From an uncultured Clostridia bacterium (GTDB lineage Bacteria; Bacillota; Clostridia; Christensenellales; Aristaeellaceae), in NCBI GenBank assembly GCA_937906775.1, contig CALCUD010000073.1:1-23193 (forward strand): a stretch of DNA of 23,193 nucleotides, read 5' to 3'. The notes under the pieces were generated by a model, which saw only the letters and a list, made by a program, of their open reading frames with translations, was not told the DNA's origin and ran no database searches. Shown piece after piece: positions 13,527 to 22,038 of the stretch; positions within the stretch are counted from its first letter, which is position 1; each line of letters starts with the position of its first letter. The translations under genes and the position numbers were made by a program.

Positions 13527-16400
13527 TTGAGTAATATGAAGGATCTATTGAATGAACTGAACAGTTTCGCGCAGACCAACGGCGCCGGTACGGATCTGCC
13601 GGATACGGCGAACGCAGAATCCGCTGTCCCCGGAGAAACATCCACGCGGGAGGCGTCCGGGACGCCCGTGACGGCGGAACCGGCGGCGCCCACTCCCAGA
13701 CGGCGCCGTTCGGACCGGCATCGCGAGATCGAAACGCTGACGGAAGATGACGTTTTCTTAGCCGGATTGACGGGGGAAACCAGAGTTTTGCCGGTTGCGG
13801 ACGAGGTTCCGGAACCCCGCTATACCGATGATCCTGTCATTGCTTCGCAAAGCGCGACCGCGCGGGAAGTCGTCAACCGGGTCCGGATCCAGAGCCCGAA
13901 CAGGATCCCGCCTCAGGCGAGGACCATGATGCCGAACGCCAGCAATCCCGAAACCGGGATTGGCTACGCCTCCGGAAGAATGGGCCTGAACAGGATGAAT
14001 CAGGATGCCGCGGAAAGACCTGCCCGCGGACAGGAAAGCTTTACGCGCGATATGAATGAAAACCGGGAAAGGGCAGCCGTCAGACCGGATATGTACGGCC
14101 GTGACCACCTGTCCCCTGTCAACGGCGACGGCCGCTACCGTCCACAGGATTCCGCAAGGATGTCGGCGGAATACATCAATGAGGAGGGACACGGCCACGG
14201 TTTCCTGATCGTTCTGGTGGCGCTTCTGCTTGTGATCGGCGCGGCAGTGGTTGCCGTCATGAAAATTCCGGCGCTGGAAAATGTAAAGAATCAGGTAACG
14301 GAACTGACTTCCGGCCTGTTCGCCGGAGGGAAAAAACCTGCGGCCGATATTCTCGCCTATGCCGTGACAGGCGAGAGCCAGACCGCTCCGGCAGACGTAA
14401 CGTTTACGGTCAAGACCGGCAAAGGGGTGCAGGGGGTCCGGATTACGGATGAAGACGGTATTCCCCTGGACACCGAGGTGATCCAGGCCGACAATACGGA
14501 GGATACGCTCTGGAGCCTGACCTGGCATGTGACCGAAGGATATGAGGGAACCGTCACCCTGCAGAAACAGGCTGACGACGAATGGACGGACGCGGGATAC
14601 GAAACCGGAGTTCAGGTCGCGTCCGTGCCGGACGTGGAACCGACCGTTACTCCGGATTTGCCCGGACAGGCACCTGCGGAAACAGAGATCCCTGTCGTCT
14701 TTGCCACGGAGGAACCGACGGCGACGCCTGAACTGACAGCAACGCCCGAGCCGACTGCGACGCCCGAGCCGACCGCGACACCGGAACCGACTCCCGAACC
14801 GACGCCGGAAATCACGGAACAGCCCAGACTGACCGTCGAGGTTTCCGAAGAGGCCAATCCGAAGATCATCACCAATTCAACGATCTACAGCGGTACCAAA
14901 CGCCTGAACGAATACAGCCGCCCCCTGAAGGAGCGGGTTGATATGCCGGGAGCAGGCGAATACACCAAGGTCCCGCTCGGAGTCCTGACGTACAGAGGAG
15001 ATTCCTTCAGACAGAATGCCGCGGTCGGAAAGATCAACGGCACCGGGACCCTGGAGCTGGAATGGACCGCTGAGGCCGGAAGCGTCAAGAGTGCCAGTTC
15101 CACGGTATATTACGGTATCGGTTGGACCGGTCAGCCGGCGATCGTGAAGTGGAGCAAGGAAGTCCGCGAGAACAGCAACCTGTATGACGCAAAAAAAGAA
15201 AAAACAGGTCTGAAAGAAGTCATCATTGCCGGACTGGACGGGCAGATCCATTTCCTGGACCTGACGGACGGATCCCTGACCCGGAACAGCATCAAGCTGG
15301 GGTATCCCATGCGCGGGACGCCCAGCCTGCATCCGAGTGGATATCCGTATATGACCGTCGGCCAGTTCGCCCGGAAAATGAAGAGCAAGACCGGAAGCAT
15401 CGGTCTGCGTCAGTTCAATCTGTATACGCAGAAGGAACTCGCTATCATCGATGGCCTGGATCAGAAAAACGGCAAGCGCGGATTCAACGATGTCGGATCC
15501 TTTGAAACATCCGCGCTGATCGACCGGACCTCCGATACCATGGTCACCGCCGGAACCAACGGGCTGCTCTATGTGACCAACCTCGGAAGCACCTTTGACT
15601 ACGCGCAGGCGAAGTATGTCATATCTCCCTCGACCCTGGTGCTTCGCGCGAAAACCTCCGCGGAAAAAAAGAACGCGCTGACGGCTGTCGAGGCGTCTGT
15701 AGCTATGTATGAGGGTTATGTCTTTTACGCGGACATGGGCGGCATCCTGCGCTGCGTCGATGTCAACACGATGAAGACGGAATGGGCTGTGGAGACAGAG
15801 GACGCGGTGGAATCCACTCCGGCGCTGGATTTCAGCAGTGACGGCGGGCTGAATCTGTATACTGCGAATATGCTGATCAACCGGAAAAAGGGCGATGTTT
15901 CCGTCCGCTGCTATAACGCGATGACCGGTGAAAACAAATGGCAGTTCACGGCCGGCGTGGTCAGGGATACTTCCAAAGCCGCGACCTCATCCGGCTTCCG
16001 GGCTTCTCCGGTCGTCGGACAGGAAAACCTGGCCGGGTTGGTATACTATACCGTTACAGGCCTTTCCGAAGCCGGAGCGGCTGATCTGGGCGTCGGTTCC
16101 GCCAAAGCGGCTCTGATCGCGCTGGACAAGGAGAACGGAAAACTCATCTGGGCCTGCGGGCTTTCGGACCGGAGCTATTCGTCTCCCGTTGCCCTTTATA
16201 ACGAATCCGGTGACGGCTGGATCGTTCAGTGCGCCGCAGACGGAAATATCGTTATGCTGGACGGATTGACCGGACAGGAGACGGCCTCCCTCCGGGTCGA
16301 GGGGACCATTGACGCAAGCCCCGCTGTTTACAATGGCATGATGGTGATCGGAACAACGGGCAAGGGAACGTGCTTTATCTACGGGATCAAAGTCGACTGA
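13527..16400 (+). CDS. membrane-anchored PQQ-type beta-propeller protein
   Basis: A protein of about 957 residues. About 220 hydrophilic residues rich in Arg, Pro and Asn come first (with a RRRR stretch near 60), probably cytoplasmic. One membrane helix follows (about 224-245, FLIVLVALLLVIGAAVVAVM), then an Ig-like beta segment (about 270-370), a PTATPE-repeat linker (about 394-431) and a C-terminal beta-propeller (about 482-957) with PQQ-like repeats such as LTDGSLTRN, MTGENKWQF, DKENGKLIW and LTGQETASL. Propellers of this kind (compare BamB) usually bind partners rather than catalyse. The type II topology puts the propeller outside. The TTG at 13527 was chosen because GGAGGAAGGA lies 7 bases upstream; the ATG at 13536 is possible, and the frame is open upstream to 13479. 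glpK follows after 34 bases with no terminator between. Confidence 0.82.
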   Translation: MSNMKDLLNELNSFAQTNGAGTDLPDTANAESAVPGETSTREASGTPVTAEPAAPTPRRRRSDRHREIETLTEDDVFLAGLTGETRVLPVADEVPEPRYTDDPVIASQSATAREVVNRVRIQSPNRIPPQARTMMPNASNPETGIGYASGRMGLNRMNQDAAERPARGQESFTRDMNENRERAAVRPDMYGRDHLSPVNGDGRYRPQDSARMSAEYINEEGHGHGFLIVLVALLLVIGAAVVAVMKIPALENVKNQVTELTSGLFAGGKKPAADILAYAVTGESQTAPADVTFTVKTGKGVQGVRITDEDGIPLDTEVIQADNTEDTLWSLTWHVTEGYEGTVTLQKQADDEWTDAGYETGVQVASVPDVEPTVTPDLPGQAPAETEIPVVFATEEPTATPELTATPEPTATPEPTATPEPTPEPTPEITEQPRLTVEVSEEANPKIITNSTIYSGTKRLNEYSRPLKERVDMPGAGEYTKVPLGVLTYRGDSFRQNAAVGKINGTGTLELEWTAEAGSVKSASSTVYYGIGWTGQPAIVKWSKEVRENSNLYDAKKEKTGLKEVIIAGLDGQIHFLDLTDGSLTRNSIKLGYPMRGTPSLHPSGYPYMTVGQFARKMKSKTGSIGLRQFNLYTQKELAIIDGLDQKNGKRGFNDVGSFETSALIDRTSDTMVTAGTNGLLYVTNLGSTFDYAQAKYVISPSTLVLRAKTSAEKKNALTAVEASVAMYEGYVFYADMGGILRCVDVNTMKTEWAVETEDAVESTPALDFSSDGGLNLYTANMLINRKKGDVSVRCYNAMTGENKWQFTAGVVRDTSKAATSSGFRASPVVGQENLAGLVYYTVTGLSEAGAADLGVGSAKAALIALDKENGKLIWACGLSDRSYSSPVALYNESGDGWIVQCAADGNIVMLDGLTGQETASLRVEGTIDASPAVYNGMMVIGTTGKGTCFIYGIKVD
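14715..14810 (+). repeat. PTATPE-coding tandem repeat
   Basis: Four 18-base units (14715-14732, 14733-14750, 14751-14768, 14769-14786) encode P/L-T-A-T-P-E, followed by two 12-base PTPE units to 14810. The repeat is in frame in the linker between the membrane helix and the propeller. Its composition resembles the linker of the gene at 5039-6259. Confidence 0.88.
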
Positions 16401-16434
16401 CAGTAAAGAGGGAAACATACAGGAGGGAAAGCGT

Positions 16435-17928
16435 ATGGCAAGCTGCCTGGTTGCTCTGGATCAGGGAACCACCAGTTCCCGGGCGATCGTATTTACCCCG
16501 GCAGGAGACATCATCGCCTCCCATGCCGTCGAGTTCCCCCAGCATTATCCGAAACCGGGATGGGTGGAACACGATCCGGAGAATATCCTGAACAGTCAGA
16601 TTACTGCGCTCCGGGAAGCTGTGCGGCTGGGAAATGTGAATCCTTCCGAGATCGTGGCGATCGGTATCACCAATCAAAGGGAAACCACCTTCCTGTGGGA
16701 CCGGCAGACCGGGAAATGCGTCGGAAACGCCATTGTCTGGCAATGCCGGCGCACCTCGGGCATTGTGGACCGCCTGACCGCGGACGGATACGGAGACCTG
16801 ATCCGGGAGAAAACCGGACTGGTCCCGGACGCGTATTTTTCGGGAACCAAACTGAAATGGATGCTGGATCATTACCAGTGCCGCGACCGGGCGGCGCGGG
16901 GAGAACTGTGCTTCGGTACGGTGGACAGCTTTCTGTGCTGGCATCTGCTGAGCGGAAGACCCCATGTGACAGACGCCACCAATGCCGGGCGGACGATGAT
17001 GTTCAATCTGGAAACACAGGACTGGGACGATGATCTGCTCCGGATCCTGGATGTCCCGAAGGCTTGCCTTCCGCGGGTGGTCGATTCTTCCGGGCTGATC
17101 GGCATGCTGGATCCTGAGATCCTCGGCCGCCCTATCCCGGTGACCGGCATGGCGGGCGATCAGCACGCGAGCCTGTTCGGACAGGCCTGCATGAAGGCGG
17201 GGGACGTGAAGAATACCTACGGCACAGGCTGCTTTATGCTGATGAATACCGGATCCGAAATGGTCCGGAGCGAAAACGGTCTGCTGACGACCATGGCCTG
17301 GCGGCTGAAGGGAAAGCCGGTCTACGCGCTGGAGGGAAGCGTGTTTATGGGCGGCGCGACGATCCAATGGCTCCGTGACGAGCTGAAAATGATCGGACAC
17401 GCCTCCGAGAGCGAGGGCATGGCCCGTTCCGTCAGCAGCACCGGCGGCGTTTATCTGGTTCCCGCTTTCACCGGACTGGGCGCGCCCTGGTGGGATATGT
17501 ACAGCCGGGGCACCCTCGTGGGCATGACCAGGGGGACCGGTCGGGCGCATATCGTCCGGGCGGCGCTGGAGGCGATCGCCTATCAGAGCGCTGATCTGAT
17601 GGAGGCGATGATCCGGGACTGCGGAAAAAAGCCGGACCGTCTTCAGGTCGATGGCGGCGCGAGCGCGAACGGATTCCTGATGCAGTTTCAGTCGGATATC
17701 TGCGGGATCCCCGTGGTCCGGCCGAGGGTCATGGAGACAACGGCCCTGGGCGCGGCGCTGCTGGCCGGGCTGGGCGCTGGCGTCTACAGCGGACCGGATG
17801 AGATCGCCGCGATCTGGCAGAAGGATCTTGAATTTTCCCCTGAAATGGACGAAGCCACCCGTCTCATGGGCCTGAGAGGGTGGCATAAAGCGGTTTCACG
17901 CGCCCGTGACTGGGCGGAACACGGATGA
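16435..17928 (+). CDS. glpK: glycerol kinase
   Basis: A 497-residue FGGY-family kinase that phosphorylates glycerol to sn-glycerol-3-phosphate with ATP in the cytoplasm. Visible: DQGTTSSR (9-16, phosphate loop), glycerol-binding R82-E83 in GITNQRETT, Y134 in YFSGTKLKWML, D242-Q243 in GMAGDQHASLFGQ, YGTGCFML and the C-terminal DGGASANGFLMQFQ. Length matches the family (about 500). In Enterococcus-type GlpK, a His in the YHFYG loop (H232) is phosphorylated by HPr. The aligned position here is Glu228 (PEILG), so activation by the PTS is not expected. The ATG at 16435 has AGGAGGG 7 bases upstream. No glpF or glpD is adjacent; the upstream neighbour is the beta-propeller gene, and the convergent pgsA starts at the very next base after the stop codon. 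Confidence 0.97.
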   Translation: MASCLVALDQGTTSSRAIVFTPAGDIIASHAVEFPQHYPKPGWVEHDPENILNSQITALREAVRLGNVNPSEIVAIGITNQRETTFLWDRQTGKCVGNAIVWQCRRTSGIVDRLTADGYGDLIREKTGLVPDAYFSGTKLKWMLDHYQCRDRAARGELCFGTVDSFLCWHLLSGRPHVTDATNAGRTMMFNLETQDWDDDLLRILDVPKACLPRVVDSSGLIGMLDPEILGRPIPVTGMAGDQHASLFGQACMKAGDVKNTYGTGCFMLMNTGSEMVRSENGLLTTMAWRLKGKPVYALEGSVFMGGATIQWLRDELKMIGHASESEGMARSVSSTGGVYLVPAFTGLGAPWWDMYSRGTLVGMTRGTGRAHIVRAALEAIAYQSADLMEAMIRDCGKKPDRLQVDGGASANGFLMQFQSDICGIPVVRPRVMETTALGAALLAGLGAGVYSGPDEIAAIWQKDLEFSPEMDEATRLMGLRGWHKAVSRARDWAEHG

Positions 17929-18516
17929 TCACTTTCCGGCTTTGACGCGAAGTTTCCGGACGGCGTCCGCAACATAGACCGCCATCGCGACCAGCGCCAG
18001 GACAACGGTGGCGAAGAGCAGAATAATGTCGACCGGCTGCCCGAAGAGAACAATTCCGGCGTCCAGCAGTTCCTGATGGAAGAAGGACAGGATCAGGGCC
18101 ACGATAAAAAACACGGTGGCTGTTTTGCCGAAGTAATTGCTGTAGACAACGACGCCGCGGTTCAGCATGAACAGACCGCCGAGGACCATGACCAGTTCTT
18201 TGGCCGCGACGATCCAGATGGCAGCCCAGGGGAAAACCCCGGCGATGCCCTGGCAGACCAGCGCCGTCAGCACCATGAGCTTATCCGCCAGCGGATCGAA
18301 GAGCTTGCCGAAGTCGGTGATCTGATTCAACCTGCGGGCCAGATACCCGTCGAGACAATCGGTCGCGCTGGCGATCAGAAAAACGCCCAGCGCCCAGTGA
18401 CGGTGACCTGTAAAAAACAACAAGACGAACACAGGGATCAACACCATACGGAGGATGGTCAGAATATTCGGGATCGTCCAGACATTGGAAAACAGTTTGC
18501 GGATTTTCTCTTTCAA
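17929..18516 (-). CDS. pgsA: CDP-diacylglycerol-glycerol-3-phosphate 3-phosphatidyltransferase
   Basis: A 195-residue integral membrane enzyme that makes phosphatidylglycerol phosphate from CDP-diacylglycerol and glycerol-3-phosphate, the first step to phosphatidylglycerol and cardiolipin. The CDP-alcohol phosphotransferase signature is complete: D53, D56-G57, A60-R61, G70, D74 and D78 in DCLDGYLARRLNQITDFGKLFDPLADK region order. Several hydrophobic helices flank it (about 19-36, 42-52, 80-105, 140-165, 170-190). TTG at 18516 is preferred, with AAGAGG about 10 bases upstream and NVWTIPNILTILR following; the frame is open to another TTG at 18552, so the start is uncertain. It is convergent with glpK, whose product makes its substrate, and divergent from the RNase PH fusion gene. 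No clear promoter was found in the 107-base gap. Confidence 0.93.
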   Translation of the reverse strand: MKEKIRKLFSNVWTIPNILTILRMVLIPVFVLLFFTGHRHWALGVFLIASATDCLDGYLARRLNQITDFGKLFDPLADKLMVLTALVCQGIAGVFPWAAIWIVAAKELVMVLGGLFMLNRGVVVYSNYFGKTATVFFIVALILSFFHQELLDAGIVLFGQPVDIILLFATVVLALVAMAVYVADAVRKLRVKAGK

Positions 18517-18623
18517 GGATGTCAGACCTCTTTTGCGGTAATAGCGGGGCAAGCCCTTTCAGACATATTCGATAACAGGAGAAGGAAACCCTTTTTTCGG
18601 GAAGATAAGGAGGATGGAACGGT

Positions 18624-19961
18624 ATGAGAGCGGACGGAAGAATGCCGGACGAAAAACGCCCGGTCAGCATTGAAACGGATTTTGTCAGAACAGCCTGGGG
18701 CAGCTGCCTGATTGCGACGGGGAATACCCGGGTGATCTGCACGGCGAGTGTCAGCGAGTCTGTTCCCCCTTTTCTGAAGGGAAAGGGGCAGGGCTGGGTC
18801 ACCGCCGAGTATGCCATGCTGCCCGCGTCGACAACAGAACGGAAAGCCCGGGACGGAATCAAGAAGGACGGACGGAGCGTTGAGATCCAGCGCCTGATCG
18901 GCCGCTCCCTGCGCCAGGCGGTGGATCTGAAGGCTCTGGGCGAACGGACAATCACGCTGGACTGCGATGTACTGGAAGCGGACGGCGGTACCCGGACGGC
19001 TTCGATCACCGGAGCGATGGTCGCTCTGACCTGTGCGGTGGACAAGCTGATCGCGAAAGGTCTGCTGCTTGCTTCTCCCATTGTCCACCAGGTGGCCGCG
19101 GTGAGCTGCGGCGTGGTGGGGGACACGCCCTGCCTTGACCTGTGCTATCAGGAAGACAGCGGCGCTCAGGTGGATATGAACTTTGTCATGAACGAGAAGG
19201 GCGAATTTATTGAACTTCAGGGTACCGGAGAAGGCCGCGCGTTCACCGGTGCCGAGCTGAGTACGCTGACGGCCTACGGCGCGAAGGGGATCGAAGAACT
19301 GATGGCGGCGCAGAAACAGGCGCTCGGAGAAAGGACGCGTCATATCGCGCCGAAGCCGCTGCTCGTCGCGGCGACCGGAAACGCGCATAAACTCCGGGAG
19401 CTGCAGGAGATCTTCAGGGACTACTATACCGTTGTTTCCATGACGGCGGCGGGCTTTGACGGGGAGATCGACGAGAATGCCGATACCTTCGCGGGGAACG
19501 CTGTCATCAAGGCGGAGACGGTCTGCGAAGTGACCGGGCTGCCGGTCATCGCGGATGACAGCGGCCTCACGGTCGAAGCGCTGGACGGCGCGCCCGGCGT
19601 ACTCAGCGCAAGGTATGCCGGAGAACACGGAAACGACGAGGCGAACAATGATCTGCTTCTTGCCCGGATGGAAGGCAACGGGCATCGGGACGCGGCGTTC
19701 GTCTGCGCTCTGGCGCTGAAGATCCCGGGCCGGGAACCGATCATCGCCGAGGGCAGGTGTCCCGGGGTCCTTCTGACGGAACGCCGCGGAAACGGCGGTT
19801 TCGGATACGATCCGCTGTTCCTGTATGAACCGCTGGGGAAAACATTCGCCGAACTGAACGCGCAGGAGAAAAACGAGATCAGCCACCGGGCGCGGGCGTG
19901 CGTGATCATGAAGGAAAAAATGCATGTTCTGACGCAGGAGGGAAACGCTCCGGAAGCGTGA
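18624..19961 (+). CDS. rph-rdgB: RNase PH-XTP/dITP pyrophosphatase fusion
   Basis: A 445-residue fusion of two enzymes. Residues 1-240 are RNase PH, a phosphorolytic 3'-5' exonuclease that trims tRNA 3' ends: MRADGRMPDEKRPV start, RSVEIQRLIGRSLR, DVLEADGGTRTASITGAM and the metal-site acids D178 and D184 in QEDSGAQVDMN. Residues 247-442 are RdgB/HAM1, which hydrolyses XTP and dITP to keep them out of DNA: TGNAHKLREL (251-260), ADDSGLTVEAL (310-320), GFGYDPLF (392-399) and SHRARA (420-425). Both sets of key residues are intact, and only a short joint (about 240-246) separates them. In many Bacillota the two are separate adjacent genes; fusions are known in some. The ATG at 18624 has AGGAGG 10 bases upstream. 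The gene diverges from pgsA; the HerA-like gene after it has its own promoter. Confidence 0.96.
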   Translation: MRADGRMPDEKRPVSIETDFVRTAWGSCLIATGNTRVICTASVSESVPPFLKGKGQGWVTAEYAMLPASTTERKARDGIKKDGRSVEIQRLIGRSLRQAVDLKALGERTITLDCDVLEADGGTRTASITGAMVALTCAVDKLIAKGLLLASPIVHQVAAVSCGVVGDTPCLDLCYQEDSGAQVDMNFVMNEKGEFIELQGTGEGRAFTGAELSTLTAYGAKGIEELMAAQKQALGERTRHIAPKPLLVAATGNAHKLRELQEIFRDYYTVVSMTAAGFDGEIDENADTFAGNAVIKAETVCEVTGLPVIADDSGLTVEALDGAPGVLSARYAGEHGNDEANNDLLLARMEGNGHRDAAFVCALALKIPGREPIIAEGRCPGVLLTERRGNGGFGYDPLFLYEPLGKTFAELNAQEKNEISHRARACVIMKEKMHVLTQEGNAPEA

Positions 19962-19980
19962 TGCTCCGGGCGGACAACTC

Positions 19981-20009
19981 TTGACGAACCGGACGCCTGG
20001 TTGTAAAAT
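19981..20009 (+). promoter_or_regulatory. sigma-A promoter of the HerA-like gene
   Basis: TTGACG (19981-19986), a 17-base spacer and TAAAAT (20004-20009), 30 bases before the ATG at 20040. Five of six positions match in each hexamer. Confidence 0.82.
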
Positions 20010-20039
20010 AAAATTTAAGAATAATCGGGAGGAAAAGAG

Positions 20040-21983
20040 ATGCTTCAGGACGGAAAAATCTGGGTCGGCTCCGATAACGGGTCTCCGGTCTTTCTTCTGC
20101 CCGGCATGGCGAACCGCCACGGCCTGATCGCCGGCGCGACGGGTACGGGCAAGACCGTGTCCCTGAAGGTCCTGGCGGAAGCTTTCTCAGATCTGGGCGT
20201 TCCCGTTTTTCTGAGCGATGTCAAAAGCGATCTGAGCGGCATGGTCCTGCCCGGAGAGCATTCCGAAGCGCTGGAAAAACGGCTGAACGGCTGCGGCGTT
20301 AGCAATTTTGAATATCACGACTATCCCGCGATGTTCTGGGATGTCTACGGGGAACAGGGCCATCCGATCCGCACGACGGTAAAGGAAATGGGCGCGCTGC
20401 TGCTGAGCCGGATGCTCGGGCTTAACGAAACGCAGACCGGCGTGGTCAACATCCTTTTCCGGGTGGCCAGCGACGAGGGATACCTTCTTGACGATATCAA
20501 GGATCTCAAGGCGATGCTGGTTTACATCGGCGAGCACGCCAAAGACTATACGCTGAACTACGGCAATGTTTCCGTGGCCAGCATCGGAGCGATCCAGCGG
20601 GCTGTGGCCATGCTGGAGGATCAGGGCGGCAATCTCTTTTTCGGAAAGCCAGCGATCGATATCCGCGACTGGATGAAGACCGACGCGAACGGCAAAGGCT
20701 ATATCAACATTCTCTCGGCCGACAAGCTGTTCAACAATCCGACGATGTATTCCACCTTCCTGCTCTGGATGCTGACGGAACTGTACAGCCTTCTTCCCGA
20801 ACGGGGAGACGCGGAGAAACCGCAGATTGTTTTCTTCTTTGACGAAGCGCACCTGCTGTTCAACAACTGCAGCAGAGCCCTGATGGAGAAGATCGAACAG
20901 GTTGTCCGTCTGATCCGGTCCAAGGGCGTGGGCGTCTACTTTGTCACGCAGAGCCCGGCGGATATTCCCATGACCATTCTGGGTCAGCTGGGAAACCGCA
21001 TTCAGCACGCGCTTCGCGCGTACACCCCCCTCGACCAGAAAGCGGTTAAGGTCGCAGCACAGACGTTCCGGACGAATCCGTCCTTTGATACCGAGGAAGC
21101 CATCACCACGCTGAAAACCGGCGAGGCGCTGCTCTCCTTCCTGGATGAAAACGGAGCTCCGGGCGTGGTGCAGCGGGCCACCATCCTTCCCCCGCAGAGC
21201 TACATGGGTGCGATCGATGAGGAGACGCGGACCCATGTGATCGATACAAGCCCCTGCAAGGGCGTGTATGACGAAGTGATCGACAGCGAAAGCGCGTACG
21301 AAATGCTGAATCCTCAGGCAAAGCAGCCCGCTGTCTGCAACACGACCCCTCAGCAGGTGCAGGTCAGCACCGCACAGTACACTATGGGACAGACATTCAT
21401 GGTTTACGATCCTACCACCGGACAATATGTTCAGAAGGAGTTGACGCACATGACCCCCATCGAAAACACCCCCGTTCAGCCTGTAGCCCAGCCCGTCGCG
21501 CAGCCCATGGTTCAGCAACCCTCCATCCAGCAGCCCGTGATGGCTCAGCCTGTGATGGCGCAGCCTGTGATGGCGCAGCCTGTTCCCACCATCCAGGTCC
21601 AGCCCGTGATCCAGCAGATGCCCGTGATGACGCAGGATCCCGTGACCGGCCAGTATGTCCAGCAGATGATGACCATGCAGCAGGATCCGGCTACCGGCAA
21701 CTGGCTGCCCGTTGTTGATGCCGCGACGCTGGCCGAACAGCAGAAAGCTGCCGCAGAAGCCGCGAAGGAAGCCGCGAAGGCTGCGAAGGAAGCCGAAGCC
21801 GCCGAACGCCGCGCCCGCAGCGACGAACTGCGCGAGGAAGCCGCCGAGCGCGCCCGCCGGAACGACTCCGTTGCCGGCCGCGTCAAGAACACCGCGATCT
21901 CCACGGCGACCCGTCAGGTGGTCACATCCCTGACCAAGGGCCTGACCAAAGCCATCAGCAATCTGCTTGGCGGAAAGAAATAA
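20040..21983 (+). CDS. HerA-like ATPase (DUF853/YjgR type) with a repeat-rich tail
   Basis: A 647-residue protein. The first 420 residues match the HerA-like DUF853 (YjgR) P-loop ATPases: Walker A GATGTGKT (32-39), SDVKSDLSGM (about 59-68), Walker B VFFFDEAHLL with D268-E269, a sensor-like YFVTQSPADIP and an arginine in LGNRIQHALRAYTP. The usual family protein is about 500 residues. Here a Gln/Pro/Val/Met-rich region (about 430-560) is inserted, with three DPxTGxY-type motifs (D457, D533, D549) and QPVMA repeats (498-512). An Ala/Glu/Lys/Arg-rich helix follows (about 561-615), then a small C-terminal helix (RQVVTSLTKGLTKAISNLLG), which in YjgR proteins closes the fold. The ATG at 20040 has GGGAGG about 7 bases upstream. 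It has its own promoter and terminator. Cellular role is unknown; no NurA nuclease partner lies nearby. Confidence 0.92.
   Translation: MLQDGKIWVGSDNGSPVFLLPGMANRHGLIAGATGTGKTVSLKVLAEAFSDLGVPVFLSDVKSDLSGMVLPGEHSEALEKRLNGCGVSNFEYHDYPAMFWDVYGEQGHPIRTTVKEMGALLLSRMLGLNETQTGVVNILFRVASDEGYLLDDIKDLKAMLVYIGEHAKDYTLNYGNVSVASIGAIQRAVAMLEDQGGNLFFGKPAIDIRDWMKTDANGKGYINILSADKLFNNPTMYSTFLLWMLTELYSLLPERGDAEKPQIVFFFDEAHLLFNNCSRALMEKIEQVVRLIRSKGVGVYFVTQSPADIPMTILGQLGNRIQHALRAYTPLDQKAVKVAAQTFRTNPSFDTEEAITTLKTGEALLSFLDENGAPGVVQRATILPPQSYMGAIDEETRTHVIDTSPCKGVYDEVIDSESAYEMLNPQAKQPAVCNTTPQQVQVSTAQYTMGQTFMVYDPTTGQYVQKELTHMTPIENTPVQPVAQPVAQPMVQQPSIQQPVMAQPVMAQPVMAQPVPTIQVQPVIQQMPVMTQDPVTGQYVQQMMTMQQDPATGNWLPVVDAATLAEQQKAAAEAAKEAAKAAKEAEAAERRARSDELREEAAERARRNDSVAGRVKNTAISTATRQVVTSLTKGLTKAISNLLGGKK
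21531..21584 (+). repeat. 15-bp QPVMA-coding tandem repeat
   Basis: Three in-frame copies of a 15-base unit (21531-21545, 21546-21560, 21561-21575) plus a partial fourth encode QPVMA. The second and third copies are identical. It lies in the low-complexity insert of the HerA-like protein and is a likely site of length variation. Confidence 0.9.
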
Positions 21984-21997
21984 TCTCATACGCACAG

Positions 21998-22028
21998 GGG
22001 AAGGAACGCCCGTTCTTTCCCTTTTTTT
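21998..22028 (+). terminator. rho-independent terminator of the HerA-like gene
   Basis: GGGAAGGAAC (21998-22007), loop GCCC, GTTCTTTCCC (22012-22021): a 10-bp stem with one G-U pair, followed by seven T (22022-22028). Confidence 0.93.
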
Positions 22029-22038
22029 CATGCAAATT

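Noticed and set aside
14715..14810. Regular short repeats as a possible CRISPR or iteron array
   Set aside because: The repeats are in-frame coding units of a Pro/Thr linker without spacers; the same holds for 5521-5640 and 21531-21584.
16387..17886. A 499-codon minus-strand frame opposite glpK
   Set aside because: It is antisense to an unambiguous glycerol kinase and has no recognisable domain.
18517..18552. Longer pgsA start at TTG 18552
   Set aside because: It has only a poorly spaced AAAGGG next to the codon; TTG 18516 has AAGAGG at a usable distance. It cannot be excluded.
19945..19959. Hairpin at the end of the RNase PH-RdgB gene as terminator
   Set aside because: A 5-bp stem (ACGCT/AGCGT) inside the last codons without a T-run; too weak.
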